Assembly (NCBI GenBank): GCA_023417785.1
Contig: JAEZEH010000109.1
Coordinates: 1 to 64,000 of the forward strand
Source of the DNA: Bacteroidota bacterium
GTDB lineage: Bacteria; Bacteroidota; Bacteroidia; Cytophagales; Cyclobacteriaceae
Direction of reading: 5' to 3'
DNA length: 64,000 nt
Positions 35,383-45,183 of the stretch are shown here, piece after piece. The position numbers and the translations under genes were made by a program. The stretch's first letter is position 1. Every line of letters begins with the position of its first letter. Below the pieces are notes generated by a model. The model was given only the letters and a program-made list of their open reading frames with translations, was not told where the DNA came from and searched no databases.

Positions 35383-38226
35383 GTGTTAAATGGCTGCATA
35401 TTGAAAGAGAGGCTTCTAAAAATTATTCCCGAGGAACGAATTCGTGACCGGTTCATAGACCGGGTATCATTTGCTTCTGATGCCGGCTTTTACTATCTGC
35501 TGCCGAAAGCTGTAGTTCAGCCGTTGAATGAAAATGAAATCATCGGCCTTTTTCAATACTCACGGGAAGCGGGAATTCCCCTTGTGTTCCGTACCGGTGG
35601 AACGAGTCTGTCGGGACAATCAATTACCGATGGAATTCTCGTAGACTTAAGCCAATATTGGAACAGTGCTATTGTCGAAGACAACGGAGCGCTTGTCCGA
35701 TTTCAGCCCGGCATCACCGGAGCGATGGTCAACGCCAGGCTCAAGAGGTACGGGCGCAAAATAGGTCCCGATCCGTCAAGTATCAGTTCGGCAATGATGG
35801 GCGGGATATTGTCTAACAATTCGAGCGGCATGTGTTGCGGCGTGAAGCTGAACTCCTACCACACCACCACTCACATCCGGTTCATCCTTCCCGACGGTAA
35901 AATCTTCTCAACAGAAAACCCGGAGGATTATGTTCGACTTGAACAAGAGTGTCCGACATTGTATCAGAATCTGCAACAGATCCGGAGCGACATCTTCAAT
36001 GATCCTCGGCTCCTCAATCGGATTCGGAGCAAGTATCTCACAAAAAACACCGTCGGGTATTCGTTAAACGCGTTTGTTGATTTTGAACATCCCCTTGATA
36101 TTCTGGCGCATCTGTTGATAGGCGCGGAGGGAACGCTTGGCTTCATTTCCGAAGCGGTGATGCACACTGTCCCTGATTACCCGTTCAAATCCACGGGACT
36201 TCTTTATTTTCCTGATATATATTCCGCCTGCCAGGCAATTGTTCCGCTGACCGATGCAGGTGCAATGATGGTCGAGTTGATGGATCGGGCCTCACTGCGG
36301 GCCGTGGAGAATATTGCAGGTATGCCCGCCGTTGTGAGGACGCTGCCTGCGGGAGCGGCGGCGTTGCTGGTGGAGTTTCAGGAAAACAGTAAAGAAGAAT
36401 TACGTGTCCGCGTGGATGTTTTCAGACAAGCGCTTCATTCACTGTCATTGCTCAACGAACCCGAATTCTCGGAAGACCCGAAAGAACAGGACTTTCTTTG
36501 GAAAGTAAGAAAAGGGCTGTTTCCTGCCGTGGGGGCGGTGCGGGCCAGCGGCACCACGGTTATACTTGAGGATGTTGCGTTCCCTGTGCATCGGCTGGGT
36601 GATGCCATTCTTGATCTTCAGGAGCTTTTCGTTCGGTACAATTACCTTAACGCAATCATCTTTGGTCACGCGAAGGATGGGAATATACATTTCGTGGTGA
36701 CTCAGTCTTTCGGGACTGACGCGGAAATAGACCGCTATGATGCGTTTATTCATGACGTTGTAAGTCTGGTCGTTAAGAAGTATGACGGTACCCTCAAAGC
36801 CGAACACGGAACCGGTAGGAATATGGCACCGTTTGTTGAAACCGAATGGGGAGGAAAAGCTTATGAAATTATCCGGACAATCAAGGAGGCGGTTGATCCG
36901 GCCTGTCTGCTCAACCCGGGTGTGATTGTGAACGACGACAAACGAGTTCATGTCCGGAATCTTAAGAACCTGCCTTCTGTAGAAACGGAGGTAGACAAGT
37001 GTATCGAATGCGGTTACTGTGAGCATCGTTGTCCAAGTCGCGACCTCACCACCAGTCCGCGGCGGCGGATCGTTATTCGCCGGGTCTTAAAAGATCTTGA
37101 ACTTTCGGGCAACCATGCCAGCCATGCGTTGTTGTTAAAACAATACGAATACGACGGCATCGAGACTTGCGCTGTAGACGGTCTGTGTGCGACAGCATGT
37201 CCGGTTGATATAAACACGGGCGATTTAATTAAGCGTCTTCGAAGGGAAAGTCACAGTGCCAGGGCTAATCGGATTGCTGTGATGATCTCAAAAAACTTTG
37301 CCACCGCGCAATGGTTTACCAGACTCGCGCTTAAGAAGGGTAGGATTTTCAATCGCATGTTTGGCAGCAACACTATGCTGCGGCTTACGTCATGGATTAG
37401 AAAACTTCTACCAGTGATACCACTTTGGTCAAATCAGATTGCCTATCCACCGTCTCTGGAAGTGCTGCGCAATCAGGAGGAACCAAAGGAAGGGCTCAAC
37501 GGTACCATAGTTTATTTTCCGGCGTGTATCTCCCGCATGATGGGATCATATCCTGGAAAAGAAAAGAACCTTTTGGAAACATTCATGAGCGTCTGTAGAA
37601 AGTCAGGGATTGGTGTCAATGTTCTTGCCGAGTCTGCCGGGGCGTGTTGCGGCCAGATATTCTCATCGAAAGGGTATTCCGAGGCGTATCGGATAACGGG
37701 TAATAATATTGTATCGCGTCTGTGGCAAAGTTCGATTGAAGGTAGATACCCCGTGGTAATCGATGTCAGTTCCTGTGCGCACACATTGCATCAGCTTCAT
37801 CCGGTGTTGTCGGAGGAAAACCAGGCCAGGCTGGCCCGAATGACCATTATGGATAGCGTTGATTTTTTGCATGACATGGTTTTGCCGGTGGCAAGAGTTG
37901 GTACACGCCAGGGCAACGTCGTTTTGCATCCCGTGTGCTCACTGGAAAAAATGAAAACTCAGGAGAAGTTCGTGAAGGTAGCGCGACTCTTTGCGGAAGA
38001 GGTGGACATTCCTGCCAACGCAGGGTGCTGCGGAATGGCAGGGGATCGCGGGTTTCTCTTTCCTGAACTAACGCATTCCGCCACGGCTCATGAAGCATCC
38101 GTTGTACGACAGAAGCCTTACTCCGGCTATTATTCATCTACACGGACTTGTGAGATGGCAATGAGTGAGGCCGTTGAAGCCAACTACGTTTCTATTCTAT
38201 ACCTGGCGGACGAAGCCATAACCTGA
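35383..38226 (+). CDS. FAD-linked oxidase/Fe-S fusion (D-2-hydroxyacid dehydrogenase-like)
   Basis: A 947-residue fusion from GTG 35383 (TTG 35401 also possible; no ATG nearby). Residues 25-470 form a PCMH-type FAD domain plus FAD-oxidase C-domain (FRTGGTSLSGQSITDGILVD, GPDPSSISSAMMGGILSNNSSGMCCG, IIFGHAKDGNIHF, HGTGRNMAPFVE). Residues 530-610 bind Fe-S clusters: CIECGYCEHRCPSRD is complete, and CAVDGLCATACPV has Asp at the second ligand position. Residues 700-945 are CCG-type Cys-rich domains (ACCGQIFSSKGY, GCCGMAGDRGF). GlcD-GlcF-like fusions oxidise D-lactate, glycolate or similar hydroxyacids to the quinone pool. It probably handles an acid made in the dehydratase pathway. Confidence 0.85.
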   Translation: MLNGCILKERLLKIIPEERIRDRFIDRVSFASDAGFYYLLPKAVVQPLNENEIIGLFQYSREAGIPLVFRTGGTSLSGQSITDGILVDLSQYWNSAIVEDNGALVRFQPGITGAMVNARLKRYGRKIGPDPSSISSAMMGGILSNNSSGMCCGVKLNSYHTTTHIRFILPDGKIFSTENPEDYVRLEQECPTLYQNLQQIRSDIFNDPRLLNRIRSKYLTKNTVGYSLNAFVDFEHPLDILAHLLIGAEGTLGFISEAVMHTVPDYPFKSTGLLYFPDIYSACQAIVPLTDAGAMMVELMDRASLRAVENIAGMPAVVRTLPAGAAALLVEFQENSKEELRVRVDVFRQALHSLSLLNEPEFSEDPKEQDFLWKVRKGLFPAVGAVRASGTTVILEDVAFPVHRLGDAILDLQELFVRYNYLNAIIFGHAKDGNIHFVVTQSFGTDAEIDRYDAFIHDVVSLVVKKYDGTLKAEHGTGRNMAPFVETEWGGKAYEIIRTIKEAVDPACLLNPGVIVNDDKRVHVRNLKNLPSVETEVDKCIECGYCEHRCPSRDLTTSPRRRIVIRRVLKDLELSGNHASHALLLKQYEYDGIETCAVDGLCATACPVDINTGDLIKRLRRESHSARANRIAVMISKNFATAQWFTRLALKKGRIFNRMFGSNTMLRLTSWIRKLLPVIPLWSNQIAYPPSLEVLRNQEEPKEGLNGTIVYFPACISRMMGSYPGKEKNLLETFMSVCRKSGIGVNVLAESAGACCGQIFSSKGYSEAYRITGNNIVSRLWQSSIEGRYPVVIDVSSCAHTLHQLHPVLSEENQARLARMTIMDSVDFLHDMVLPVARVGTRQGNVVLHPVCSLEKMKTQEKFVKVARLFAEEVDIPANAGCCGMAGDRGFLFPELTHSATAHEASVVRQKPYSGYYSSTRTCEMAMSEAVEANYVSILYLADEAIT

Positions 38227-38227
38227 A

Positions 38228-39364
38228 CTACTTCAAAGGTTTCGGCTGCGGCTCCGTCGTCGGGCCTTCAACCACCAGTTTACCATCGGCCTCGATTCGC
38301 ATGCGATCGATAAACACCACCCTCTCGTTTCCGGTAGCAGTAGTCCGGCCGTGATACACGCAGAACATTTCCTTTCCATCCGGGGAGAAGGCGATACTGT
38401 TGTGACCTGTACCTGTTACATCACCTCCTTCGGACGTATTCTTTTCAAGTATCGGATTATTACTGGCTTTTTGGAATGGGCCAAGAGGTGTCGGACCGGT
38501 TGCGTACCCTACGGCATAATTCTCGCCGGCGAAGTGATTGGCCGAGTACATGATGTAATAGGTATCGTCATGCCTGAACGTGTATGAGCCTTCTGTCCAG
38601 CGCCGATTTACTTCCTTTGAAGTGACAGACCGGCTTTCCCATGCCGATTGTTCGTCATTCATTGAAACAGGAGGACGCAACAACAACACGGGGTCTCCGA
38701 TAACGCCGCTGAAGTCGGATTTTAGTTCGATGCCGTAGACCCAGCTTTCTTCGATTTCATCATAAAGGCCTTTTTTCCGCGCCCAATCTGATATCTCGCT
38801 TTCGACAGCGTGTTTGTAGCAGCACCGGGAATAATAAAGAAACATTCGACCATTGGGATCAAAGTAAACGTTAGCGTCGATGATAGGATATCCGGGGTCG
38901 AAAAGTGGCTGTGCACTCAGGTCGCGAAACGGTCCCGTCGGCTTGTCAGCTACCGCTACCCCTATACGAAAATTCTCCAGTTCGTTCGTTGGGTTATGTC
39001 GCCATTGTGCACTGTAAAACATGTAATACTTGCCTTTATAAGGATACACTTCCGGTGCCCAGAAATGATCAATACCCCATGACTGTTTTGTGTTTCCTGC
39101 GAAAACCTGACCTTCCTTTATCCATGATACCAGATCATCGGACGAGTAGGTGATGAAGCCATCCTTTGCACCGCCAGTGCCATACATGAAATACTTCTTC
39201 GATACCGGATCGAACATCACATACGGATCCCCAAAGGCCACGTTCAGGGGATTTTTATAGAGGTTGGCAGCTGAGGAGTCTTTTGATATACGTTGAGCTT
39301 GAACGCAATCTGTTTCAAAGGCTGTAAAGGAAAATATTAATACAATTATCAGGTAAAGTTTCAT
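38228..39364 (-). CDS. GH43-family glycoside hydrolase, exported
   Basis: A 378-residue five-bladed beta-propeller glycosidase, start taken at 39364 for the cleanest signal peptide (ATG 39376 adds four residues). The GH43 catalytic triad is visible: Asp46 in FGDPYV (base), Asp163 in IIDANVYFD (pKa modulator) and Glu258 in TEGSYTF (acid). GH43 enzymes cleave alpha-L-arabinofuranosides, arabinan or beta-xylosides. The stop lies 1 nt from that of the convergent FAD/Fe-S gene. The release of arabinose or xylose would feed the adjacent sugar-acid enzymes (inference). Confidence 0.88.
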   Translation of the reverse strand: MKLYLIIVLIFSFTAFETDCVQAQRISKDSSAANLYKNPLNVAFGDPYVMFDPVSKKYFMYGTGGAKDGFITYSSDDLVSWIKEGQVFAGNTKQSWGIDHFWAPEVYPYKGKYYMFYSAQWRHNPTNELENFRIGVAVADKPTGPFRDLSAQPLFDPGYPIIDANVYFDPNGRMFLYYSRCCYKHAVESEISDWARKKGLYDEIEESWVYGIELKSDFSGVIGDPVLLLRPPVSMNDEQSAWESRSVTSKEVNRRWTEGSYTFRHDDTYYIMYSANHFAGENYAVGYATGPTPLGPFQKASNNPILEKNTSEGGDVTGTGHNSIAFSPDGKEMFCVYHGRTTATGNERVVFIDRMRIEADGKLVVEGPTTEPQPKPLK

Positions 39365-39540
39365 AGCGTTGGACAATTATGTAGAAACCGGAAACGGATG
39401 CCCGGAAATTCAACAGGCTGCCGCAGAGCCACAAGTTACATCGTTTTTTTGCAATGACGGAGTTCCGGCCCGGTTGACCGGGTCAATAATTATAAATTAA
39501 AAACTAATGTTTGGGCGGAGGATGTCGATGGTTCCTGGTT

Positions 39541-40506
39541 TTATGCCTGGTCGACGCGAATATTATATATCGTGTAGGCAATGTATCCCGCGAGGAGAAT
39601 GACTGCTTCCCAACGGTCGAGTTTCCGTCTTTTTAATGTGAACATAAATATAATCAGGACCAGCGTCCCCCCGAATAGGACAAACACATCAGTGTTAAGA
39701 GCAGCGTTATAGGGCAAGTCGCCAATCACGCCGGTGACACCCAGGATTAGCAAAAGATTAAATATATTCGATCCGACCACATTTCCAATGGCAATATCGG
39801 TGTTCTTTCTATAAGCAGCCACCGCTGAAGTCGCAAGTTCAGGCAGGGAAGTTCCGGCGGCAAGAATAGTCAGCCCAATTAGTTTTTCACTGAGTCCGAA
39901 TTGTTCCGCGATAAGAACTGCGTTTTCCACCACAAGGTTTCCGCCCCCGACAAGCATGGCTAGTCCGATCACGACATACAACCATGACCTGCCTTTTCCG
40001 TATGTTTTTATCTCCTGCTCAGCTTCGACCTCGCTGTTTTTCATTGTTCGGAATATGTAAAGCATAAATGCCGCGAAACATACCAGAAGGATTGCTGCAT
40101 CGACTTTAGTCAGAACGTTTGAATCTTTGCCAAAAAGCAGAACGTCATTAACGAGAATGAACGTGATTACCGCGGCTCCCAGAGAAATCGGTATTTCGAT
40201 CTTGACGGTATTTCGCTGTACGGTAAGTGGGTACAGAATCCCCGCGATTCCCAGAATGAAGAGAAGATTGAAGTTATTGCTCCCGATAATATTTCCGAAT
40301 GCAGCATCGTTAAGTCCCCGGGATGCAGAAGTTATATTTACCAGTAGCTCCGGAGTGGATGTTCCAAAAGCCACGACGGTGAGGCCGATTGCCAGGTTAG
40401 AGATATTGAATCCTTTCGCTATGGAAGATGCACCGACAACCAAAAAATCCGCGCCCTTAATCAATATCACAAAACCAGCGAACAGGATCAGAACTTCAAT
40501 AAACAT
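39541..40506 (-). CDS. Calcium/sodium antiporter (CaCA family, YrbG-like)
   Basis: A 321-residue membrane protein with ten helices in two inverted halves. Each has the alpha-repeat of the CaCA superfamily: GTSTPELLVNITSA (about 50-63) and GTSLPELATSAVAA (about 217-230), with the Ca/Na-binding Glu in both. It exchanges Na or H for Ca across the inner membrane. The gene is monocistronic; no operon partner is evident. Confidence 0.93.
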   Translation of the reverse strand: MFIEVLILFAGFVILIKGADFLVVGASSIAKGFNISNLAIGLTVVAFGTSTPELLVNITSASRGLNDAAFGNIIGSNNFNLLFILGIAGILYPLTVQRNTVKIEIPISLGAAVITFILVNDVLLFGKDSNVLTKVDAAILLVCFAAFMLYIFRTMKNSEVEAEQEIKTYGKGRSWLYVVIGLAMLVGGGNLVVENAVLIAEQFGLSEKLIGLTILAAGTSLPELATSAVAAYRKNTDIAIGNVVGSNIFNLLLILGVTGVIGDLPYNAALNTDVFVLFGGTLVLIIFMFTLKRRKLDRWEAVILLAGYIAYTIYNIRVDQA

Positions 40507-40806
40507 CTTAGCGGTTGATAAATGTAATTAGTTTGAAGCCTGAATGAATTTTTTTGTCTTTTGCCGGACGATGCATTGGCTTGAGGGTTAACAAGGAAAT
40601 TTCACGCAAGGTTAACCACAAAGCTAAATAATTCCCCTGCGCTATATTGAGTCGATTAAATTAATTTCGAACGAAAAGCGGGGAAAAACATACGCCATGG
40701 ACAGCCGGAGCACCGCCACGGTACTATTTTCTAACAACATCCTTTTACTGGGCGGATTGTGAACCGTCGCTGTGTTTATTCTGTTTACAGGTGAAGCGTT
40801 AAAAAA
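40507..40806. other. Divergent intergenic region, antiporter / flavoprotein
   Basis: No gene or repeat recognised. Contains the 5' regions of both divergent genes. Confidence 0.5.
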
Positions 40807-41835
40807 ATGAAACTACTGGAAGAAATCCCTGTGTCAATTCTTGATCTGGCCACGGTTATTGAAGGTGATCCCGGAATAGGCGGTGCCTTTAATCGTAGTG
40901 TGCAGTTTGCCAAAGCGGCTGAGAAAGAAGGCTATACGCGTTACTGGTTTGCCGAACACCACAACATGGAAAGTGTTGCCTCTTCTGCAACGGCGGTTTT
41001 GATCGGCCATGTGGCAGTTCACACAACGTCAATCCGCGTTGGGGCCGGAGGGGTGATGTTGCCCAACCACGCGCCCTTGATCATCGCTGAACAGTTTGGT
41101 ACACTTGAAACGCTTTTTCCGGGTCGGATCGATTTGGGTATCGGACGGGCTCCGGGGACTGACCAGTTGACGGCAGCTGCCTTGCGTCGGACGTTACGCG
41201 CAGATATCAGAGAGTTCCCGAACGATGTCCAGGAATTACTCGATTATCTTGGCCCTGCTGCTCCGGACGCGAAAGTTATAGCTGTTCCCGGACAAGGTAC
41301 CCAAGTTCCTGTCTGGCTTCTGGGTTCGAGTACTTATAGTGCACAACTTGCCGCGCACCTTGGACTGCCCTTTGCATTCGCATCACATTTCGCACCGACG
41401 CAGCTTCGCGAAGCGCTGCACCTTTACAGAACGTTATTTCAGCCATCAGTATACCTGCAAAAGCCTTATGCACTGGCGTGTGTCAACGCAATCTTCGCTG
41501 AGTCAGATGAAGAGGGGGAATACCTATCATCTTCATTCTATCAGCTGGCCCTTGGCATGGTTCGAAATCAAAGAAGGCCGTTGCCCCGGCCTGTTGAAAA
41601 CATGGACGTGTTGTGGTCCGACTATGAAGAGATGGCGGTCAGGCAGATGTTGAAGTATTCATTTTCAGGCAGTAGCGAAACCGTGGCGCGGCAACTACAA
41701 ACGTTCCTGGATGAAACAGAAGTGGATGAAATAATGCTGGCTACCCATATCCATGATGACGACCTTAAGAAACGGTCGATATCAAAGGCCGCGACGTTTT
41801 TCAGGAAGACGGTGAGCGATCCCGTTATTCGGTGA
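40807..41835 (+). CDS. LLM-class (bacterial luciferase-like) flavin-dependent oxidoreductase
   Basis: A 342-residue TIM-barrel monooxygenase of the 'alternative luciferase' type: SILDLATVIEGDPG, YTRYWFAEHHNMESVASSATAVLIGHVAVHT, RVGAGGVMLPNHAPLIIAEQFGTLETLFPGRIDLGIGRAPGTD, and a C-terminal FLDETEVDEIMLATHIHD. The family uses FMNH2 and oxygen; substrates vary and cannot be named here. Its 3' end overlaps the convergent TonB-receptor gene by 11 nt. Confidence 0.9.
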   Translation: MKLLEEIPVSILDLATVIEGDPGIGGAFNRSVQFAKAAEKEGYTRYWFAEHHNMESVASSATAVLIGHVAVHTTSIRVGAGGVMLPNHAPLIIAEQFGTLETLFPGRIDLGIGRAPGTDQLTAAALRRTLRADIREFPNDVQELLDYLGPAAPDAKVIAVPGQGTQVPVWLLGSSTYSAQLAAHLGLPFAFASHFAPTQLREALHLYRTLFQPSVYLQKPYALACVNAIFAESDEEGEYLSSSFYQLALGMVRNQRRPLPRPVENMDVLWSDYEEMAVRQMLKYSFSGSSETVARQLQTFLDETEVDEIMLATHIHDDDLKKRSISKAATFFRKTVSDPVIR

Positions 41836-44260
41836 GAACAGCGTCGCGTTTTGATCGCTGCTCTTTGGATTGCTTTATGCGGTAGCTAACCGTAAGATTG
41901 ATCTGGCGCGGCCTGAATTGATTTGTGCGGTCGGTGTAAAACGTTGCACCTTCCGCGACGTTTCTGAACTTTCTGGAATTGAAAACATCAAGCACCGTGA
42001 GATTAACGGTACCGTTCCCCTTCAAAACATCCCGACTCAGGGATACATCATTGAAGAATAGAGATTTCCTTCGCCCCTGAACAGTCTTTTGCGGCGCTTC
42101 ATAATTTGTGCGCAGCTGGAAATCTATTCCGCGAGGCAGGGAGAAGCGCGACGTCTGGCGCGCGAACCAGCTATATGTAGTGTTTTGAAATGTTGATTGA
42201 ATATTTCTCCCGTCAATATCCGCGTAGAAGAAATTGAAATTGGCGTCCCATTTCCACCATCGGGTAAGCTCAAACGTCCCGGCGATCTCCACGCCGTAAG
42301 CCTTTTCACTACGAAGATTTTCAGTACGTGTTATGGAGATACCATCCTGATTTACCTGCCTTATATTATCGATTTTGTCGGTAGTGCTTCGGGCGTACAG
42401 CGCACTTGATAATGACCCTTGTTCAAAATATTTAATGTGGCCAATCTCCATCACATGACTAAATTCAGGATCAAGGTCCGGATTTCCGCTGTAGAAGTTG
42501 CGCTCGTCGGAGTAGGTCATATAGGGGCTCAGGTCGTTGTAATAGGGCCTCCGTATCCGCCTGCTGTATGACATCTGCAGGTTGTGTTCGTTTCGTAAAT
42601 TGAACGTAATGTGGGCGCTTGGAAAGAGGTTATAATATTTTCGGGAATTGACTTCATTGGTTTCTTTAAGCGTAGTTTTTACATCAGTCCACTCGCTTCG
42701 CAGACCCGCCTGATAAGATACGCGGCCAGTCTTGTTGCCGATTATCCCATAGGCGGCCAGGATGTTCTCGTCATAATGAAAAATGTTATCAAGCCCGGGG
42801 AGCGGCTCGAATATCCCCGATTGATTGCGTTGCGTCACCAGAAAGTCGTTAACCATACTTCGAAAGCTGGTGCGTAATCCGGCCTCAACCTTTCCTTCGG
42901 TGGAAATAGGTTTTACATAGTCAGCCTGTAACAGCCACTGTTTTTCCCATTCATCGTTTACGGATTTCTGAAGCTTTGCCTTATCGGGACTCTCCGTTCC
43001 GTCGGGAGCAAAGCCGAACTCGGTGAACGTCTGATCCGAATATTCCCAGTTGTCCAGAAACTTGGCCTCAGCTATAAACTCGTGTCCTTTGCCGGAAAAG
43101 ATTTTCTTGTATATGAGCGAGTATTCAGAATTTGGTTCGATTTCGTCTTCGTCCTGACGCCGGGTGCTGTAACCCAACGGATTGGTTAGCGTATTCACAT
43201 AGTCGCGGTAGATAATATCAGTAATTCGTTTGGCATCACTACGCCGGAAAAGGTAGGATCCTGTAAGAATGCTTTTTTCGGTAAAGTAAATGTCTATTCC
43301 GCCGCGGATGTTGTTGTTTAATCCACTAAGTGAGGCAGTATTGGATTGCTTAAGGAGAAGTGTATCATTTTCCCCGTATACTTCCTGGTACAACCTGCTG
43401 AAACCGGGTTGATCGCGATATGCCAGACTGTAATTGATAAAGAAGTTTACTTTTTTATGACGGTAGTTGAGATTAGCCGCCAGTCCATAATTATCGGGGT
43501 GACCAAGAATAACATCGAACGAGCCGTTGAATCCCTGGTTAGTTTCTTTTTTCAGGATGATGTTGATTACCCCGCCAAGCCCCTCAGCTTCATACCGCGC
43601 CGATGGATTGGTAACCACTTCAACACGTTCGATCATGCTGGCGGGAAGTTGCTGTAATCCACTGCCGCCTTTGAAACTGACGAGACCCGATGGTTTACCA
43701 TCAATCAATATCCTGACGTTGTCGCTGCCTCTGAGCCGTACATTGCCTTCCGGATCCACGGCAACGGAAGGAATGTTCATCAGTATATCGGAGGCTGACC
43801 CGCCGCTGTTGGCGAGATCCTGTCCGACATTGAAGATCTTTTTGTCAAGGGTGAGTTCCATGGTGCTTTTTTCGGCCCGGACAACAACCTCGTTAAGGAC
43901 ATCGGAATTTGCCTGGAGAAGAATGTTTCCAAAAGTCTTCCCGGGATTGTCAGCGGCGAGTTCAAAGACAGGTAGTGTAACCGTTGAAAAGCCAAGAAAG
44001 CTTACTTCCGCGTAATACGTGCCGAAGGGAACCTCTATCGTGAATTTGCCACGGTTGTCGGTGATGGCACCGTTAACAAGTTCTTTGGTATGGCTATCAT
44101 AAATGGCAACGCTCGCGTATTCGAGTGGCGACTTCGAAAGAGAATCGGTGATCGTACCATGGATGAAACCTTTGGATTGGCCCTGCAGACTTGCTTGGAA
44201 CACGGTTATGATTACCACAACGAGAAGCAACCATCTGAGGCGGTAGTATTCTGCGGACAT
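41825..44260 (-). CDS. TonB-dependent receptor with carboxypeptidase-regulatory-like domain
   Basis: A receptor of 811 residues from ATG 44260 (ATG 44278 adds six). After the signal peptide come a carboxypeptidase-regulatory-like domain (GFIHGTITDSLSKSPLEYASVAIYD, GTYYAEVSFLGF), a plug domain (VGQDLANSGGSASDILMNIPSVAVDPEGNVRLRGSDNVRILIDGKPSG, GVINIILKKETNQGF) and a large barrel of the OMP_b-brl_3 type (SYSRRIRRPYYNDLSPYMTYSDERNFYSGNPDLDPEF). It ends without a SusD partner nearby, so polysaccharide uptake is unlikely; iron or metal chelates or peptides are more usual for this type. It is convergent with the flavoprotein gene. Confidence 0.9.
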   Translation of the reverse strand: MSAEYYRLRWLLLVVVIITVFQASLQGQSKGFIHGTITDSLSKSPLEYASVAIYDSHTKELVNGAITDNRGKFTIEVPFGTYYAEVSFLGFSTVTLPVFELAADNPGKTFGNILLQANSDVLNEVVVRAEKSTMELTLDKKIFNVGQDLANSGGSASDILMNIPSVAVDPEGNVRLRGSDNVRILIDGKPSGLVSFKGGSGLQQLPASMIERVEVVTNPSARYEAEGLGGVINIILKKETNQGFNGSFDVILGHPDNYGLAANLNYRHKKVNFFINYSLAYRDQPGFSRLYQEVYGENDTLLLKQSNTASLSGLNNNIRGGIDIYFTEKSILTGSYLFRRSDAKRITDIIYRDYVNTLTNPLGYSTRRQDEDEIEPNSEYSLIYKKIFSGKGHEFIAEAKFLDNWEYSDQTFTEFGFAPDGTESPDKAKLQKSVNDEWEKQWLLQADYVKPISTEGKVEAGLRTSFRSMVNDFLVTQRNQSGIFEPLPGLDNIFHYDENILAAYGIIGNKTGRVSYQAGLRSEWTDVKTTLKETNEVNSRKYYNLFPSAHITFNLRNEHNLQMSYSRRIRRPYYNDLSPYMTYSDERNFYSGNPDLDPEFSHVMEIGHIKYFEQGSLSSALYARSTTDKIDNIRQVNQDGISITRTENLRSEKAYGVEIAGTFELTRWWKWDANFNFFYADIDGRNIQSTFQNTTYSWFARQTSRFSLPRGIDFQLRTNYEAPQKTVQGRRKSLFFNDVSLSRDVLKGNGTVNLTVLDVFNSRKFRNVAEGATFYTDRTNQFRPRQINLTVSYRIKQSKEQRSKRDAVLTE

Positions 44261-44412
44261 AGGGTACGTTTGATGCAAGTTATACCGCAGCTATAACTTT
44301 TCCGAAAATATGGGATGAACAGCGATAGCGTTATTCCCATGGTCTGTTTACGGATAATGAACCGTCAATTGTCAAAAAATCGTGTGCGTTCGGTTTGCCG
44401 GATGGCAAATAA

Positions 44413-44454
44413 AAAAGGTGCAGAAACCCAAACCAAAAGGAACCTGCACCTTTT
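44413..44454 (-). terminator. Rho-independent terminator for the 44481-45038 gene
   Basis: AAAAGGTGCAG (44413-44423) pairs with CTGCACCTTTT (44444-44454): an 11-bp stem with a 20-nt loop. Read on the minus strand it is followed by a T-rich TTTTTTATTT tract 27 nt beyond the stop codon at 44481. Confidence 0.75.
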
Positions 44455-44480
44455 AATATTTTGGTATTCCGGGACCCAAA

Positions 44481-45038
44481 CTATCCGGAAGACCGTTCGG
44501 TCACTTCCGGAGGATGAGCGATTGGCATGCGGTAAGCCGCAGCAAGGTCACCGACTCTATTAGTTCTTCCCACATCAGCCTGCCACCCGGAGGTATGCGG
44601 GCTAAGGGAAATGGTTTCAAGGAGATATTCTTTAATAAACGAAATTATGGTTTTACTGTCGCGCTGCTGTTCGGGGTTATTATCGGTAAACGTGTTGACG
44701 TAACGGTCGAGGGCATGTTGGAGCCGCTCCGTTTCTTCGTCGCGGACACATATAATGGTCAGTGTATCGGCCGCGTACTTTTGTTTCACAAGGCGGTAGA
44801 AGGTGCCATTGTGTTTGAAAATCCCCTGAACGCGTTCAAATTCCGCGGCATCGGGAACGTAAGGAATAGTTAATGGTAATTTGACAGTGAATGTCTGCGA
44901 AGCACTAAATTCATCGCGGTCCAGCCTGATTTCAGCCTTTCGGTTATGTTGCCATTCGAGACAAAGCAGAACGGCATAATACCCCATCACATTGAGGAGC
45001 AAAAGCAAAACGAGCGCTATGGGGAGAGCTTTCTTCAA
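44481..45038 (-). CDS. Small membrane-anchored protein of unknown function
   Basis: A 185-residue protein with an N-terminal membrane helix or signal (about 5-27), then a soluble domain with RLDRDEFSASQTFTVKLPLTIPYV, FERVQGIFKHNGTFYRLVKQKYAADTLTIICVRD and a helical section FIKEYLLETISLS. The FERV.G.F..NG.FYRLVKQ..A.DTL.I pattern recurs in Bacteroidota proteins found near metal-related TonB receptors, but I do not know its function. It has its own terminator and lies upstream of the TonB receptor on the same strand. Confidence 0.65.
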   Translation of the reverse strand: MKKALPIALVLLLLLNVMGYYAVLLCLEWQHNRKAEIRLDRDEFSASQTFTVKLPLTIPYVPDAAEFERVQGIFKHNGTFYRLVKQKYAADTLTIICVRDEETERLQHALDRYVNTFTDNNPEQQRDSKTIISFIKEYLLETISLSPHTSGWQADVGRTNRVGDLAAAYRMPIAHPPEVTERSSG

Positions 45039-45183
45039 GGGTTAACAGAGAACCGAATCTAGGAATTGATGGCCGACAAACAAAGGAACCAGTGTGTTTT
45101 TTTCTGCGTATCATGGTCAATGAGAGCAAATTGGTTACGTTTCAGTAGACAATCCTGTCTGTTTCAGGGTTGTAACATGTAAT

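Noticed and set aside
41825..44260. SusC-type polysaccharide uptake locus
   Set aside because: No SusD partner or glycan-binding lipoprotein adjoins the receptor.
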